DNA of 64,000 bases from contig NZ_AP022601.1 in assembly GCF_010726765.1 (NCBI RefSeq), forward strand, positions 4,588,001 to 4,652,000, given 5' to 3'. Source of the stretch: Mycobacterium gallinarum (GTDB lineage Bacteria > Actinomycetota > Actinomycetes > Mycobacteriales > Mycobacteriaceae). A program made the translations under genes and the position numbers. The first letter of the stretch is position 1; each line of letters starts with the position of its first letter. Shown here piece after piece: positions 1-11,724 of the stretch. Below the pieces are notes generated by a model, which did not search any database, was not told where the DNA came from, and saw only the letters and a list, made by a program, of their open reading frames with translations.

Positions 1-2381
1 GGCGTCTTGCGCTTCGTCGGCTGATCCCAGTCGTAGTCGGTGCCGGGCATCGGCAGGTTCATCCGGATCGTCTCGGCGACAATCTTTTCCGGCACACCGT
101 TGGGCGTGAATCCGGTCGCGCCGACACCGCCCAGCGGGCCCAGCGGACCGTAGTCGCCCGGTAGCGCCTTTAGGTAGCCGTCGTTCGGGTCGGGTTCCAC
201 CAGCACGTCGTCGGCCAGACCGCACCCGCCGGTGAAGGCGCGCAGGTTCGCCCACGCATTGGAATACGTCGGGTACTGACGCACCACACCCGCGAGCATC
301 GAGCCGACGAACACCAGCACCATGAATCCCGCCGCAACGGGAATCGGTGCGGCCGTGATGGCCCTCGTCACACGGTCCTCACCCCAGCGCCGGTCCGCGA
401 AGTGCAGGAACGCGGCCCATATCGCGGCGAGGGCGAACAGCGCGAAGAAGATGGTGCTGACGGTGACCGGACCGATCTTCGGCATCGCGTTGTTGAACGG
501 AACACCGTAACTCGACACGTACCACCACCCGTTGGTGGTCGCGAAACACAATGCCAGCAGGAACAATACCGCTGCGACGACCGCCATCCGGTTGCGCGAC
601 CAGCGCAGCACCGACCGCGAAACCAGCACCGTCGCCAATGCCGCCATCGCGGCGCCCACCGCGGCGAACAGACCGAAGTGATGCACCCACTTGGTCGGCG
701 CGAACTGCAGGAAGAAGATCGTGCCGAAGATCGTGCCGATCAGTCGCCACGCGGGACCGCGGGCCACACCGGGAACCCGCTTGCGCCGCAACAGGATGAA
801 CAACGAGGCGAACAGGGCCAGCGCGGTGATCAGGAACCCGAACCGGCGCGACAACGAGCCGTCGACGGTCGGCAGAATGAGGTAGTAGTAGCGCAGGTTC
901 TCGGTCCACCACTCCTGCGCGGGCCCGACGGACGTGCGAATTCTGGTGGCTTCCATCACCGTTGCGATCGTCTGGTCGGCGAAGACGACGGTCAGGATCA
1001 CCGTTCCCGCGGCCAGCATCGGCAACACCAGCGGCCAGGTGCCGACGAGGCGGTGTCTGCGCACGAGGATCCGCAGGATCGGCCGCCCGCCCGCCAGCAG
1101 CGCGGCGACCGCGATGAGCCCGGTGGGCTGGATGCCCAGGGTGAACGCGGCGGTCAGGGTGGCCAGAGCCGCCGGTGTCATCCGCCCCGAGGCGATGGCC
1201 CGCTCGATCAGGACGTAGGTGATGAGCGCGCCGGTGGCGATCTGGCCTTCCGGCCGCAGGCCGTTGTTGAACGGCATCCACGCTGCCAGCAGAACCAGGC
1301 CCGCCGCCCACACCGCCGCGCGGCTCGACGCCACCGCGGGGCCCAGCCTCGGCAACACCTCGCGGGACAGCAAGAGCCAGCACACGATTCCGCACACCAG
1401 GTCGGGAAGCCGGATCCAGATACTCGAATCGCTGACGCTGGTCATCAGCGCCAGCAGGTTGTAATACCAGCCGAACGGATCCTCGGGGCTGCCGAACCAT
1501 CGGAAGTAGTTCGACATGTAGCCGGCGTGGCCCGCGATGCGCGCCATCTGCAGCTGGTAGCCGTCGTCGGACGAGTTCGCGCCGATGATGTGCCACAGCA
1601 TGAAGCCGCCGACCACCACCACATCGGTGGCGCTGAAGGTGCGCCACCGCGACGGGATGACACGTCGCATCCGCCGGCCGTCGACCTGGTCCAACTTCCA
1701 CAGCGCGACCAGCGCGATGATCGTCGCGACCATCGCCAGCACCATCGCCGAGAGCTTCAAAGCCGTTGGGTGCGTGGTGAACCGGGTGTCGATCACCGCC
1801 GACACCGAGAGCCCCGGCGGCGCCGGTCCCGTCAGGTCGGTGAAGACGCCGACGATCTGCGGCCGCAGGTTCGGATCGACGAAGCCGGTGTACTGCTCCG
1901 TCCCATCGGCTTTCCGCAGCCCGACGAACGTCGCGAACGTGCCAGCCTCCGACGACGTGATCTCGATGCGCTGGCACTCCGGGGATAGGACCCTTGCCCG
2001 CGGCACGCTGGCCACCACGACGTTGCGGTCGGTGATGTCCACCCGCTGCGCGGAGACCGTGACGAACAGGCCCTGCAGCGCAGCCTGCTTACCGTCCTTC
2101 GGCGCCGTTCCCAACACCATGCCGCCGCGCGGCGGCATCGCACGGATGACCTCGCAGGGCACCGTCGCCGTCATCGACACCGGGGTCAGCGAGATCAGCG
2201 GCGCCGTGACGTTGTTCATCTGTCCGGCCTGCGGCCAGTTGAGCGTCGCCGTGGTCTGCACCACCGGCAGCAGCGGTGTCGCCACGGACAGGACGAAGCC
2301 GATGAGCCCGGCGATCATCGCCACCCAACGCGCCGTCTGTACGCCCCTCTGGTCCCGAAGCTCAGTCATGGTCCCGTTCAT
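1..2381 (-). CDS. embB: Arabinosyltransferase EmbB (C-terminal part beyond window edge)
   Basis: Membrane GT-C arabinofuranosyltransferase that extends arabinogalactan from decaprenyl-phospho-arabinose, and the main ethambutol target. About 793 codons are visible; the family is about 1,080-1,100 residues, so the C-terminal carbohydrate-binding part is cut off. The ATG at 2381 overlaps the embA stop (ATGA); a second in-frame ATG lies four codons later. An N-terminal membrane helix is followed by an extracytoplasmic domain and then many membrane segments. The catalytic Asp pair is at residues 272-273 in [20 protein letters not shown], the ethambutol resistance-determining region. The Met equivalent to M. 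tuberculosis Met306 is present (residue 279), but the Ile303 position is Gln (residue 276). Last gene of the embCAB run. Confidence 0.96.
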   Translation of the reverse strand, partial: MNGTMTELRDQRGVQTARWVAMIAGLIGFVLSVATPLLPVVQTTATLNWPQAGQMNNVTAPLISLTPVSMTATVPCEVIRAMPPRGGMVLGTAPKDGKQAALQGLFVTVSAQRVDITDRNVVVASVPRARVLSPECQRIEITSSEAGTFATFVGLRKADGTEQYTGFVDPNLRPQIVGVFTDLTGPAPPGLSVSAVIDTRFTTHPTALKLSAMVLAMVATIIALVALWKLDQVDGRRMRRVIPSRWRTFSATDVVVVGGFMLWHIIGANSSDDGYQLQMARIAGHAGYMSNYFRWFGSPEDPFGWYYNLLALMTSVSDSSIWIRLPDLVCGIVCWLLLSREVLPRLGPAVASSRAAVWAAGLVLLAAWMPFNNGLRPEGQIATGALITYVLIERAIASGRMTPAALATLTAAFTLGIQPTGLIAVAALLAGGRPILRILVRRHRLVGTWPLVLPMLAAGTVILTVVFADQTIATVMEATRIRTSVGPAQEWWTENLRYYYLILPTVDGSLSRRFGFLITALALFASLFILLRRKRVPGVARGPAWRLIGTIFGTIFFLQFAPTKWVHHFGLFAAVGAAMAALATVLVSRSVLRWSRNRMAVVAAVLFLLALCFATTNGWWYVSSYGVPFNNAMPKIGPVTVSTIFFALFALAAIWAAFLHFADRRWGEDRVTRAITAAPIPVAAGFMVLVFVGSMLAGVVRQYPTYSNAWANLRAFTGGCGLADDVLVEPDPNDGYLKALPGDYGPLGPLGGVGATGFTPNGVPEKIVAETIRMNLPMPGTDYDWDQPTKRKT

Positions 2382-5300
2382 GGCAGCGCCCTGATCGGTC
2401 CGTTGCGACTCCAGCCGAAGACGCGTTGCGTGCCCTGTTCGACGTTGGCGTTCGGCGCCCGCGATGCCGGTACCACCCGCTGGTAGCGCTCGATGGAACC
2501 CCAGTCGCGGTACCAGTCGTCACGCAGGTAGCTCGGGACGGCCGTGGTGCGCAGCAGCGCCTGGATGAACAGGAACGGTCCGCCGTCCTGCGCGGACTGC
2601 CACATGTTCGACGACGACACGATCTGCTTGAAGTTGGGCTGAATGCGGTACTCCGGAAGCTCTGCGACGCCGAGGTGTTCGGAGAACGGACGCTGGCAGG
2701 GGAAGTTCGCCGCCGTCGCGATGTCCAGCATCACCGGCGTTTCCGATCCGAGCAGTTGTTGGGCGGTTTCGAGCACGGGCACCCGCGGCGGGGTGAAGGC
2801 GAACCACTGGTCATCGGAGAGGTTGGGGTCGTCGGCGACGATGCGCGCGACGTTGGCCTCCGGCGGCGCCCATGCGAGCGGGAAACGCAGGTTGCGCCAA
2901 GCCTTTTGGGGGAAGATGTCGATGGGCTGCACATCGCCGAGGGCCTGATAGCTGCCGTCGGGGCGATGCACACCCCACTGCAGTTTCAGCGACTGCCCGT
3001 AATTGAAGGAGCCGTCCTCCTCGTAGTACCAGATGGCGCCTGCGGCGGCGACGGTCACCAACGGCCGGTCCGGGGTCCGCGGCGGCAACTGGTACCACGC
3101 CGACGTGACCTTGGCCGCAAGGGTGTTCTCGTCGTAGCTGCCCATCACCGGGGTGCGCTTGGGATCCAGGCCGAACGGCAGGAAGACGTTGGATCCGTTG
3201 ACGCCGACGGGTCCGTAGCCGCCGCCGGTGCCCGCCGCGTAGCCGATGCCGACATTCGGTTCGTTGGGGGAGCCGTCGGAGTTCACCAGACCGGGGTTGG
3301 CGGTGACGGGCTCGGCGGGCTCGAGGGTGTCGCTGACGCCGTTCGGAGTGAAGCCCACCGGATCCTCGCCGCCGAGCGGCCCGTACTCACCGAACCGCTG
3401 GCCCGGAACCGGCTGCAGCATCCCGGCATTGGTGTCCGGTTCGACGAGCACGTCGTCGGCCATGGCGCAGCTGGTGGAGGACAGGCCGGACGTCAGGGCG
3501 GCGACGTTGGCCTTCGCGGTGGTGTAGACGGGGTAGCGCTGGGCGGCGCCCTTGGCCAGTGAGCCGACTTCGAGCACCACCATGATGACGGCGACGACCA
3601 GCAGCGGCGTCGATGCCAACGCCCGGTTGCGGCCGGTGCTGGCGACCTCGGTGTGACCGGTGTAGTCCATGCGGAAGTGCAGCCAGCCGGCGAGCAGGCC
3701 CGTCAGAATCGCCAGCACCAGGAAGATGGTCAGCACGGGGAATCCGGCGATCACCGGCTGCTTGTCGAACCACGGCACCCCGTAGTTACCGACGTAGAAC
3801 CAGCCGTTGATACCCGAAGTCGCCCAGGCCAATACGAACAGCAGCGCTGTCACGTACAGCGCGATGTTGCGTCGGCTGTGCAGTCCGACCCTGGCGAACG
3901 AGAACGCCGTGACGGCGCCGAGTGCACCGGCCAGCGCGGCGAACGCTCCGAACTGCACCGCCCACTTCGTCGGTGTGAACGTCAGTAGCAGCAGGCCGAT
4001 GGCCGTCGTCCCGATCAGCCGCCACACCGGTCCGCGCGCCATACCGGGCACCGCACTCCTGCGCAGCAGGACCGCGAGCATGCCGAACAGGCACAGCAGC
4101 AGCACCAGCACCGCGAAGCGACGTGTCAGCGAGGAGTCGACGCTGTCCTCGACAGTCAGGAAGTAGTAGCGCAGGAAGTCCTGATACCAGGCGATCGTGG
4201 GTCCGACGACGTATTTGATGCGTGCCGACTCGGCGACGGTGGCCAGGGTCTGGTCGCGGAACACGATGACGAAGAGCAGGGCGGCCGACGAGAGCAGGGT
4301 GGCCAGCGGTGCGAGGACTCCGTCGAGCGCGCGACGGTCGCGGATGATGCGTGCGACGGCGCGAGCGCCGACGAGCAGCGGCGCGACCGCGATCAGGCCC
4401 TGCGGCGCCAGCGTCACCGAGAACGCGGCCACCACGATGGCGACCGCGTAGGGCAGCAGCCGTCGGGTGCCGATCGCGTACTCGACCAGTGCCCAGGCCG
4501 CGATGACACCGAACGCGATGAGCGGTTCGGGACGCAGCCCGTTGTTGAACGGCAGCCAGGCCGCCAGGAACACCGCTCCCGCTGTCCATACGGTGACGCG
4601 GTTCGCAGCAAGGCGCGCGCCCAGCCGGGGTAGCACCCAGCGGCTCAGGATCAGCCAGGCGCCGATGCCGGCCAGCGTCGCGGGGATGCGCATCCACACG
4701 CTCGCGGTGCTGATCGCCGCGAGGTGCGCGAGCACCGACTGATACCAGTCGAAGGGCGCTTCGGTGGCGCCGAAGAAGCGGTAGTAGTTCGCGGTGTAGC
4801 CGGCCTCGGTGGACACCCTGGCGATGGTCAGGTTGTAGCCGTCGTCCGAGGACAGTGCGCCGATGATGTGCCAGAGCAGCAGCGTCCCAACGACGCCGAT
4901 GTCGGCGAGCCAGGTGGCCCAGCCCACCCGCCAGAATCGCCGCCATGCGTGGGCGACCCTGCGGCTCCGGCGGCGGTCGAGGACGGCCATCGCCACCATC
5001 GACGCGATCACACAGACCACCCCGAGCACCATCACGGCCAGCTTGAGCGTTGTCGGCGAGGTGATGAAACGGGTGTCGATGTCGATGCGGCCCGACAGCC
5101 CCGCCTGCGCGGCCACCTCGAGATCGGTGAAGACGCCGGCGACCTGTGGCTTCTTCTCGGCCGACAGGGTGCCCGCCGCGCCGGGGATGCCGATGAAGTC
5201 GGCGCCGACCTCGCCGGGGTTGGCCCAGAGGTGCAGCGTGCTGCACGCGCCGGACTCCACGGCAGGTCGGGGTGCCACCGCGGCGACGGAGTCACGCACC

Positions 5301-5650
5301 GCGACCACCACGACATCTTCGGTGGCGCGGACGAACAGGCCGTTGCGGCTGGAGTCGATACCGGCGGGCGGCACGGTCGACACGACCAGGCCGCCCTCTT
5401 CGGGCAGCGTGGCGACGGCCTGGCAGGGGATCGAGATGTCGAGGGCCAGGGGTGCGCCGGACACCAGCGGTGCGGTGATGTCGGTGATCAGCCCGTCGGG
5501 GCTGGACGTCTGGGGCCACAGAATGGTGGCGGTGGTCTGTTTGACCGGCAGCAGCGGAACCAGCCCGCACAGCAGCAGCCCGGCGATGCCTGCGACGACC
5601 GCGATCAGGCGCGCGAACCGGTAGGTCCGCTCTTGTTCGTCGCGTGGCAC
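2378..5650 (-). CDS. embA: Arabinosyltransferase EmbA
   Basis: Works with EmbB to form the terminal branched arabinan motif of arabinogalactan. The 1,090 residues match the usual length (M. tuberculosis 1,094). The start is GTG at 5650. An N-terminal membrane anchor is followed by an extracytoplasmic jelly-roll region, then about a dozen further membrane helices. The catalytic loop reads [20 protein letters not shown], and a soluble carbohydrate-binding C-terminal region ends the protein. The gene lies 188 bp downstream of embC, a gap long enough for its own promoter, and overlaps embB by four bases. I saw no convincing promoter hexamers in that gap. Confidence 0.96.
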   Translation of the reverse strand: MPRDEQERTYRFARLIAVVAGIAGLLLCGLVPLLPVKQTTATILWPQTSSPDGLITDITAPLVSGAPLALDISIPCQAVATLPEEGGLVVSTVPPAGIDSSRNGLFVRATEDVVVVAVRDSVAAVAPRPAVESGACSTLHLWANPGEVGADFIGIPGAAGTLSAEKKPQVAGVFTDLEVAAQAGLSGRIDIDTRFITSPTTLKLAVMVLGVVCVIASMVAMAVLDRRRSRRVAHAWRRFWRVGWATWLADIGVVGTLLLWHIIGALSSDDGYNLTIARVSTEAGYTANYYRFFGATEAPFDWYQSVLAHLAAISTASVWMRIPATLAGIGAWLILSRWVLPRLGARLAANRVTVWTAGAVFLAAWLPFNNGLRPEPLIAFGVIAAWALVEYAIGTRRLLPYAVAIVVAAFSVTLAPQGLIAVAPLLVGARAVARIIRDRRALDGVLAPLATLLSSAALLFVIVFRDQTLATVAESARIKYVVGPTIAWYQDFLRYYFLTVEDSVDSSLTRRFAVLVLLLCLFGMLAVLLRRSAVPGMARGPVWRLIGTTAIGLLLLTFTPTKWAVQFGAFAALAGALGAVTAFSFARVGLHSRRNIALYVTALLFVLAWATSGINGWFYVGNYGVPWFDKQPVIAGFPVLTIFLVLAILTGLLAGWLHFRMDYTGHTEVASTGRNRALASTPLLVVAVIMVVLEVGSLAKGAAQRYPVYTTAKANVAALTSGLSSTSCAMADDVLVEPDTNAGMLQPVPGQRFGEYGPLGGEDPVGFTPNGVSDTLEPAEPVTANPGLVNSDGSPNEPNVGIGYAAGTGGGYGPVGVNGSNVFLPFGLDPKRTPVMGSYDENTLAAKVTSAWYQLPPRTPDRPLVTVAAAGAIWYYEEDGSFNYGQSLKLQWGVHRPDGSYQALGDVQPIDIFPQKAWRNLRFPLAWAPPEANVARIVADDPNLSDDQWFAFTPPRVPVLETAQQLLGSETPVMLDIATAANFPCQRPFSEHLGVAELPEYRIQPNFKQIVSSSNMWQSAQDGGPFLFIQALLRTTAVPSYLRDDWYRDWGSIERYQRVVPASRAPNANVEQGTQRVFGWSRNGPIRALP

Positions 5651-5838
5651 GAGGCTCGATGGTATGCGACGGGGCTGTCCGCGCCGACCATGCGGGGCCG
5701 TGCGCAGCTTGATATTGACCGGCGGGCCGATGCGCCCCTCGTGACGGCCCTTGTAACGGCATGGCGCGATTCGGTTCGAATTTCCGCCACGTGGTTACTC
5801 CGGCGGGCCGCGACCCGTCACGTCGGACGCCGTTGTCG

Positions 5839-8800
5839 TCAGGACAGTCGCAGCGGCGCCGGGCTCCACAGCCCGCTACGCTTGGCCTTTCCGAGTTCCA
5901 GCCGCGCGGGCTCGGCGTTCGGGTACCACGGCGTGAGCTGCTGCAGCGCACCCCAGTCGCGGAACCAGTCGTCCTTCAGGTAGCTGGGCACCGTGGTGGC
6001 CCGCACCAGCAGTTCCGTGATGCCCAGCGGACCGCCGCCGAGGTAGTCCATGACCGGCGAGTTGGCCTCGGCGCCGAACCGGTCGGGCAGGATGCGCCAC
6101 TTGGGCACCTCGGTGAGGCCGTACTGATGGGCGAAGGGGCGCTGGCACGGGAACGCGAGGCCCACCAGCCAGTCCAGCAGCACCGGATCCTGGGTGCCGA
6201 CGACATCCTGCAGTGTGCGCAGCTGCGGTATTCGCGGCGGGGTGACGGCGATCCAGTGCTGCGGGTTGAGGTCGTCGTCGTTGGCGACCAGCCGCACCTG
6301 GGTGGCGTCGGTGGGAATCGCGGCCATCGGGGCGCGCAGGTTGCGCCAGGCCGGCACCGCGCCGACGTCGGCGAACCCGACGCCGCCGCCCGGCTCGTCG
6401 GCCGCCGCCTGTTCGTCGTTCGCCCACTGCAGGGTGACCTCGCCCGGGTCGAAGCGGCCGGCGGCGGCGACCACCAGCAGCGGGCCCGCGTCATCGCGAT
6501 CTTCGGGCAGCCGGTACCACGCGGAGCGAAGCTCGGCCGGCTGCTGGGTGCCGCTGCGCCAGCTGCCCATCACGGGTGTGGTGGCCGGGTCGAGACCGTA
6601 GGGCAGGCGCGCCCGGGATCCGTTGACGCCCGCCGCGGCGGTGGTGCCGCCCTCGGTGCCCGCCTCGCCTGCGGTGTCCTCGGCTTCAGGGGTGTCGGCG
6701 AAGTTGGTGGCGGTGCCGGGACCGCTCGCGGATTCGTCGGCCGATACGTCGGACGGAATTCCGTTGGGCCCGAAGCCTTCTGCGGTCAGCGCTCCCAGAG
6801 CATCGCCGACGGGGGTGTCGACGGGCTCCAGCATGGCGGCGTTTGGGTCTTCTTCGACGAGCACGTCCTCGGCCATCCCGCAGGACTTGCCCGCCACCGC
6901 TTCGAGGTTGGATCGGCCGACGCTCCAGGCCGGATACTGGTCTACCATCGCCAGCGTCAGCGAGAGCACCTCGAACACGACCAGCACCCATGTCGCAATC
7001 GCCAACGGCGACTGGATGATCCGCTGCCACCGGGTCGGCGGGCCAGGCGGTGATTCATCGCGCCCGGAGAAGTGGAACCACGCCGCGAGTAGCAGCGCGA
7101 GGACCGAGAAGCCCAGCAACATGGTGGTGAAGCCGAACTTCCACTCGGGGAACTGGTTGGACCACGGCACCCCGAAGTTGGAGACGTACCACCACCCGTT
7201 GACGGTCGCGAACGACAACGCCATCACGAACAGCACCGCTGCCGCGAACACCGAGCGGTTGCGGCGCGAGCGCATCGCGACCGCGGTGACGGCGACCGCG
7301 GCAAGCGCGCCGAGCGACCCAGCCAACCCGGCGAACACGCCGAAGTGATGCGTCCACTTGGTCGGAGTGAACATCAGCGCCAGGAACGAGATCACCGTGA
7401 TGCCGATGATGCGGCGGCCGGGCCCGAGCGCGGTCCCCGGAATCCGGTACTTGCGCAACGACATCGCCACCGACACCGCGAGCGTCAACAGCAGGGTGAG
7501 CACCGCGAACCGGCGGGCCACCGAGCCGTCCGGGCTGGTCGTGAACAGTCGCTCGTAGCGGATGTGCTCGTCGAACCAGCTCAGGCTGGGGCCCACGGCC
7601 GACTTGAACGTGCTGGCCTGCAGTTCGCCGGCCAACGTCTGGTCGCGGAAGATCAGGAAGATCGTCACGGTGCCTGCCGCGAGGATCGGGGCGAGCAGCG
7701 CCAGGTACCCGAATCGCGAAGTATGAGCGGCCACAATGGTTTTCAGGGGCCCAACCGCGACGAGCAGCGCGCCGACCGCGGCGATGCCCGTCGGTCCGGA
7801 GAACAGCGTGAGTGCACCGATGATGATGGCGATGGCCACCGGGAGCACCCTGCTGGTGGCCACGCCCCGTTCGACCGAGCACCAGGTGAGCAGGATGCCG
7901 AGCGCGATGATCGGTTCAGGACGCAGGCCGTTGTTCAGCGGCAGCCAGAACGCGAGGAACATTCCCGCCGCGGTCCACGCCGCGGCCTGGCTGGTCTTGA
8001 CGGCGTGGCCCAGTCGCGGCAGCACCTCGCGACTGATCACCCACCAGCACGCCAGCGCCATCGCGAGAGTGGGCAGCCGCATCCAGACGCTGTTGGTGCT
8101 GACGTGCGCCCACAGGGCCAGCAGGTCGTAGTACCAGCCGAACGGCGCCTCGGGGGTGCCGAACCATCGGTAGTAGTTGGCCATGTAACCGGCGTGTTCG
8201 GACACCCGCGCCATCGTGAGGATGTAGCCGTCGTCGGCGGTGTTGGCTCCGACGAAGTGCCACCACACCAGCACCGCGGTGACCACACCGTCCAACGGCT
8301 TGACCGACCACCAGCGCGGCGGCAGGAAGCGCTTGACCGATCGGCCGTCGGCGGTGTCCAGCACGTGCAGGGCGCCGAGCGAGACGATCGTCAACGCCAC
8401 CCCGACGATGATCGTGAGCAGCTTCAGCAGCGTCGGCGAACTGCTGTAGCGGGTGTCCAGCGTCGCCGAGAACTGCAGGCCGGGCGGCGCCGGGCCGGAC
8501 AGATCGGTGAAGACGCCGACGATCTGCGGGCGGAAGTCGTACCCGCCGCGCTCACCGCGCAGGGGCGCGCCGGGATCATCGGAGTCGGGCCCCTTCTTAA
8601 GGCCGACGAATTCGCCGGTCACCTTGTCGGCCTGAGCGGTGAACGTGAGCTTCTGGCACGCCGGGCTGAGCACCTGGTTCAGCGGTGCGCTGACCACCGG
8701 GGTGTTGCGGACGATGACGAGCAGGTCGTTGTTGACCCGTTCGATCAGCAGACCGCGGTCGATCGCCTTGGGTGCCTGCTTGGGCACCGTGGACAACAAC

Positions 8801-9057
8801 ACGGTGCGGCTGCGGTTCTCCTGACCGGCAAGGCCGGCCGCCGCGCTGCACGGCACCGTGATCGTCAGATCGGTGGCTACGTAGCCGATCAGCGGCGCGT
8901 CGACGCTTTGCAGCACCCCGTTCTGCGGCCAGTTGAGCTGCGCGGTGGTCTGCGTCACCGGCAGCAGCGGGGTGGCGATCGCCAGCGCCGCTCCGACCAA
9001 TCCGGCGACGATGGCGATAAGCCGTGCAGTCCGGTGGTTACTCCCGGCGGCGATCAC
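5839..9057 (-). CDS. embC: Arabinosyltransferase EmbC
   Basis: Arabinosyltransferase for the arabinan of lipoarabinomannan, using decaprenyl-phospho-arabinose outside the membrane. The 1,072 residues are full length. The start is GTG at 9057, 11 bp after aftA. The catalytic loop contains TADDGYILTMARVSEHAGYM, with the DD pair, and is followed by the family segment NYYRWFGTPEAPFGWYYDLL. The C-terminal soluble module carries an acidic/Ala/Thr-rich insert (about residues 775-815) that looks lineage-specific. The assignment as EmbC rather than A or B rests on its position directly after aftA and the ILTMARVSEHAGYM wording of the loop. Confidence 0.95.
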   Translation of the reverse strand: MIAAGSNHRTARLIAIVAGLVGAALAIATPLLPVTQTTAQLNWPQNGVLQSVDAPLIGYVATDLTITVPCSAAAGLAGQENRSRTVLLSTVPKQAPKAIDRGLLIERVNNDLLVIVRNTPVVSAPLNQVLSPACQKLTFTAQADKVTGEFVGLKKGPDSDDPGAPLRGERGGYDFRPQIVGVFTDLSGPAPPGLQFSATLDTRYSSSPTLLKLLTIIVGVALTIVSLGALHVLDTADGRSVKRFLPPRWWSVKPLDGVVTAVLVWWHFVGANTADDGYILTMARVSEHAGYMANYYRWFGTPEAPFGWYYDLLALWAHVSTNSVWMRLPTLAMALACWWVISREVLPRLGHAVKTSQAAAWTAAGMFLAFWLPLNNGLRPEPIIALGILLTWCSVERGVATSRVLPVAIAIIIGALTLFSGPTGIAAVGALLVAVGPLKTIVAAHTSRFGYLALLAPILAAGTVTIFLIFRDQTLAGELQASTFKSAVGPSLSWFDEHIRYERLFTTSPDGSVARRFAVLTLLLTLAVSVAMSLRKYRIPGTALGPGRRIIGITVISFLALMFTPTKWTHHFGVFAGLAGSLGALAAVAVTAVAMRSRRNRSVFAAAVLFVMALSFATVNGWWYVSNFGVPWSNQFPEWKFGFTTMLLGFSVLALLLAAWFHFSGRDESPPGPPTRWQRIIQSPLAIATWVLVVFEVLSLTLAMVDQYPAWSVGRSNLEAVAGKSCGMAEDVLVEEDPNAAMLEPVDTPVGDALGALTAEGFGPNGIPSDVSADESASGPGTATNFADTPEAEDTAGEAGTEGGTTAAAGVNGSRARLPYGLDPATTPVMGSWRSGTQQPAELRSAWYRLPEDRDDAGPLLVVAAAGRFDPGEVTLQWANDEQAAADEPGGGVGFADVGAVPAWRNLRAPMAAIPTDATQVRLVANDDDLNPQHWIAVTPPRIPQLRTLQDVVGTQDPVLLDWLVGLAFPCQRPFAHQYGLTEVPKWRILPDRFGAEANSPVMDYLGGGPLGITELLVRATTVPSYLKDDWFRDWGALQQLTPWYPNAEPARLELGKAKRSGLWSPAPLRLS

Positions 9058-9068
9058 GGGGGTTGATC

Positions 9069-10937
9069 CTAGTTGGGCAGCCGAATGGCCAGCACGAACG
9101 GCCCGATGTCGGACACATCGAAGCGCGGATCGTCGAACAGGGCCTTGTCGAGTGCGACGTGGTAGCGCCGGACGTTGGGCTGGTTGGGGTAGACGTCCGA
9201 CGCCAGTCGCAACGTGTAGGTGTCAGCCGCACCGGACGGGCCGCCCCGGCGCATCAGGAAGACGTCGGGCGCCTTCCACGGCAGTGCGTCAAGGTTGTCG
9301 ATGAACTGGTCGGCGTCGGTCAGCGTGGCCCAGCCCTCGATGGTGTCCGCGCGCTTCTCGAATTGGGCAAGCGGGTTCGCGTAGTGCGACGTCAGCCCCT
9401 GGAAGCCGTAATAGGGGTAGTACGACAGGAAGCTGTAGTCCGCCGTGAGTACGACGGTCTCGTGGCGCGGCCGACCCGTCACCTCGCCGATCCTGGCGTC
9501 GATCTCGCGGTAGTAGCGCTCGGCTCCGGGGGGCCGACGGTCGGCGCGCTGGCCGTAGCCGTCGGTGTCGGTGTAGGCGACGACGATGTCGGGGCGCAGC
9601 ACGTCGGGGATGTCCTGTGCGAAGGTCAGCGCGCCGAGGGTGCCGAGCGTCGCCGCCGCGGCGACGACCCGCTTGGCGGTTTCGGGTTGATACCTGTGCG
9701 CGATCGCCAAGCTGACTTCGATGAAGCCGAAGGCGCCCGCCGCGGCCAGCAGCACCGTCAGCGCCGGCTGCAGCCGGAACGACAGCAGGGTGGTGCCGGC
9801 CAGCGTGGTGAGCATCGACAGCAGCGACCACGCGTAGACGGCGAGCACGCCGACGGCCAGCGCACCCGCGCGGGTCGACGAGCGGGCGCGCCACACCAGC
9901 CACAGCGTGCCGAGCATGCAGAGCATGCCGAGCAGGGTGAAGCGCAGCATCGGGAATTCGAGATTGGCGCCCGCTTCCGGCAGGTAGTGCATCGCCGTAC
10001 CGGACTCGGCGGGCTCGCCCCTGGATGCGGCCAGCAGCCACGGGCCAAGGCCGATCAGCCACATGGCCGCCGAGATCGCTGCGATGACAAGCAGTCTCAG
10101 CAGTGGATCGACGGAACGGCGAACCGCGGCGAGGGTGAACGCCATGATCGCCAGCGTGAACGCGGCGTAGCCGAGCAGCAGCGAGTAGAACAGCGCTGCG
10201 ACACCGAGAAACACACCCGTTGCGATGACGGCCGCCCACCCGCCCTTACGATGACCGCCCCGCAGCCCCGACCACGCGAGCACGAAGACCGGTGGCAGCA
10301 ACACGGTGATGACGGCGGCGTACGGCTCGGCGGGCGAATACGCGAGCGTGGCCGCGGCGGTCGCGGTCGTCACGATGAGCGCGTACTCGAAGCGGATCAT
10401 GGCGGCCCACAACACGAATGCCAGCACGATCGCGATGGTGATCGAGATGATGGACCACGGCTTGAACATCTCCCACGCGGGGGTGCCGCTCAGCGCCGCC
10501 ATCCGGCCACCGATCCAGAACCAGCCCGGCGGATAGAACGGCGGCAGACCGTAGTAGGTCATGTCGTGCAGGCCGGGGCTGTCGGCGAGGCGTGTCAGGT
10601 ACTCGGTGCGGAACTGCTGGTCGACGGAGATGCCGAACAGGTACAGCTTCGTCGCACCCAACGGCATCGCCAGCGTCACGACCGAGAACGCCGACAGGAA
10701 CAGCAGCGTCGAGAGCCGGGCCAGGACGCGTCGACCTCGCCGCCACAGTAGCCCGGACGCGAACAGACCAGCCAGACAGGCGAATTGGCCGACGGTGGTC
10801 AGGGCGTGCAGCTGGTTCGACGAGTTGTAGGCCGGCCATTCCACGCGCGCGATCGCGACGAGGGACACCGCGGCCACGGTCACCGCGATGATGACCGCCA
10901 CGGCCATCTGGCCCAGCGTGGCCAGCGCGCCCCGCAT
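9069..10937 (-). CDS. aftA: Galactan 5-O-arabinofuranosyltransferase AftA
   Basis: Adds the first arabinofuranose residue to the galactan chain, priming arabinan synthesis. The 622 residues compare with about 640 for family members. I start at the ATG at 10937 ([17 protein letters not shown]), which leaves two bases after the dprE2 stop; the longer open frame upstream only overlaps dprE2. About 11 predicted membrane helices are followed by a soluble C-terminal domain (roughly residues 440-622). The segment [20 protein letters not shown], followed by a Tyr/Pro-rich loop, is a hallmark of the family. It is tightly coupled to dprE2 and embC, so substrate supply and use are probably co-expressed. 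Confidence 0.94.
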   Translation of the reverse strand: MRGALATLGQMAVAVIIAVTVAAVSLVAIARVEWPAYNSSNQLHALTTVGQFACLAGLFASGLLWRRGRRVLARLSTLLFLSAFSVVTLAMPLGATKLYLFGISVDQQFRTEYLTRLADSPGLHDMTYYGLPPFYPPGWFWIGGRMAALSGTPAWEMFKPWSIISITIAIVLAFVLWAAMIRFEYALIVTTATAAATLAYSPAEPYAAVITVLLPPVFVLAWSGLRGGHRKGGWAAVIATGVFLGVAALFYSLLLGYAAFTLAIMAFTLAAVRRSVDPLLRLLVIAAISAAMWLIGLGPWLLAASRGEPAESGTAMHYLPEAGANLEFPMLRFTLLGMLCMLGTLWLVWRARSSTRAGALAVGVLAVYAWSLLSMLTTLAGTTLLSFRLQPALTVLLAAAGAFGFIEVSLAIAHRYQPETAKRVVAAAATLGTLGALTFAQDIPDVLRPDIVVAYTDTDGYGQRADRRPPGAERYYREIDARIGEVTGRPRHETVVLTADYSFLSYYPYYGFQGLTSHYANPLAQFEKRADTIEGWATLTDADQFIDNLDALPWKAPDVFLMRRGGPSGAADTYTLRLASDVYPNQPNVRRYHVALDKALFDDPRFDVSDIGPFVLAIRLPN

Positions 10938-10939
10938 GG

Positions 10940-11722
10940 CTAGATCGGCAGCTTGCGCATGATCGCGCGCGGAATGTGCCGGATCACCATCATCACGTAC
11001 CGAAACGCTCCCGGCGCCCACACCAGATCCTTGCCCTTGGCCGATGCCGCGACCGCCAGTTCGGCGACGTCTTCCTTGTCGACCGTGAACGGCGCTTCCT
11101 TGGCGCCGGTGGCCTTCCAGTACGCGATCGTCGTGCCGGTACGCACCTGGCCGGGCCTGATCACCAGCACTCGAACACCGAACTCGCGCAGTGCTTCTCC
11201 CAGTCCGAGATAGAAGCCGTCCAGGCCGGCCTTGGTCGATCCGTAGACGAAGTTCGAACGCCGTACCCGCTCTCCGGCGGCCGAACTCATTGCGATGATG
11301 CGGCCGAAACCCTGCGCACGCATCTTCTCGCCGAGGAGTACACCGACCGAAACCGCGGCGGTGTAGTTGATCTCGGCGATCTGCACGGCCTTGCGCTGGT
11401 TCTGCCACAGTTCCTCGGCGTCGCCGAGCAGGCCGAACGCCACGATGGCCACGTCGACGTCGCCTCCGGCGAAGGCGGCGTCGATGACCTTGGGGTGGCT
11501 GTCGGTGTCGACGCCGTCGAAGTCGATCCACTCGACGGATTTCGCGCCGGCGGCCTCCATCTGGGCGATGGCGTCGTCACGCTTGGGGTGGCCCGGGAGG
11601 TCGGCGAGCACGACGCGGGCCTTGGCGTTGCGCAGGAAGCGCTCGCAGATCGCCAGCCCGATCTCGGAGGTACCGCCGAGCAGCAGGATGGTCTGGGGAT
11701 TACCGGTGGCATCAAGAACCAT
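10940..11722 (-). CDS. dprE2: Decaprenylphosphoryl-2-keto-arabinose reductase DprE2
   Basis: NADH-dependent short-chain dehydrogenase that reduces decaprenyl-phospho-2-keto-erythro-pentofuranose to decaprenyl-phospho-arabinose, the second half of the DprE1/DprE2 epimerisation. 260 residues. The Rossmann fold starts with [19 protein letters not shown], a TGxxxGIG variant. Active-site Ser-Tyr-Lys is seen as [20 protein letters not shown] (Tyr and Lys four apart). ATG at 11722, two bases after the dprE1 stop. The wider open frame that runs on to 12919 is only antisense-like overlap with dprE1. Confidence 0.95.
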   Translation of the reverse strand: MVLDATGNPQTILLLGGTSEIGLAICERFLRNAKARVVLADLPGHPKRDDAIAQMEAAGAKSVEWIDFDGVDTDSHPKVIDAAFAGGDVDVAIVAFGLLGDAEELWQNQRKAVQIAEINYTAAVSVGVLLGEKMRAQGFGRIIAMSSAAGERVRRSNFVYGSTKAGLDGFYLGLGEALREFGVRVLVIRPGQVRTGTTIAYWKATGAKEAPFTVDKEDVAELAVAASAKGKDLVWAPGAFRYVMMVIRHIPRAIMRKLPI

Positions 11723-11724
11723 GT

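Noticed and set aside
402..1988. Long plus-strand open frame opposite embB
   Set aside because: No recognisable protein content; it mirrors the conserved embB coding frame.
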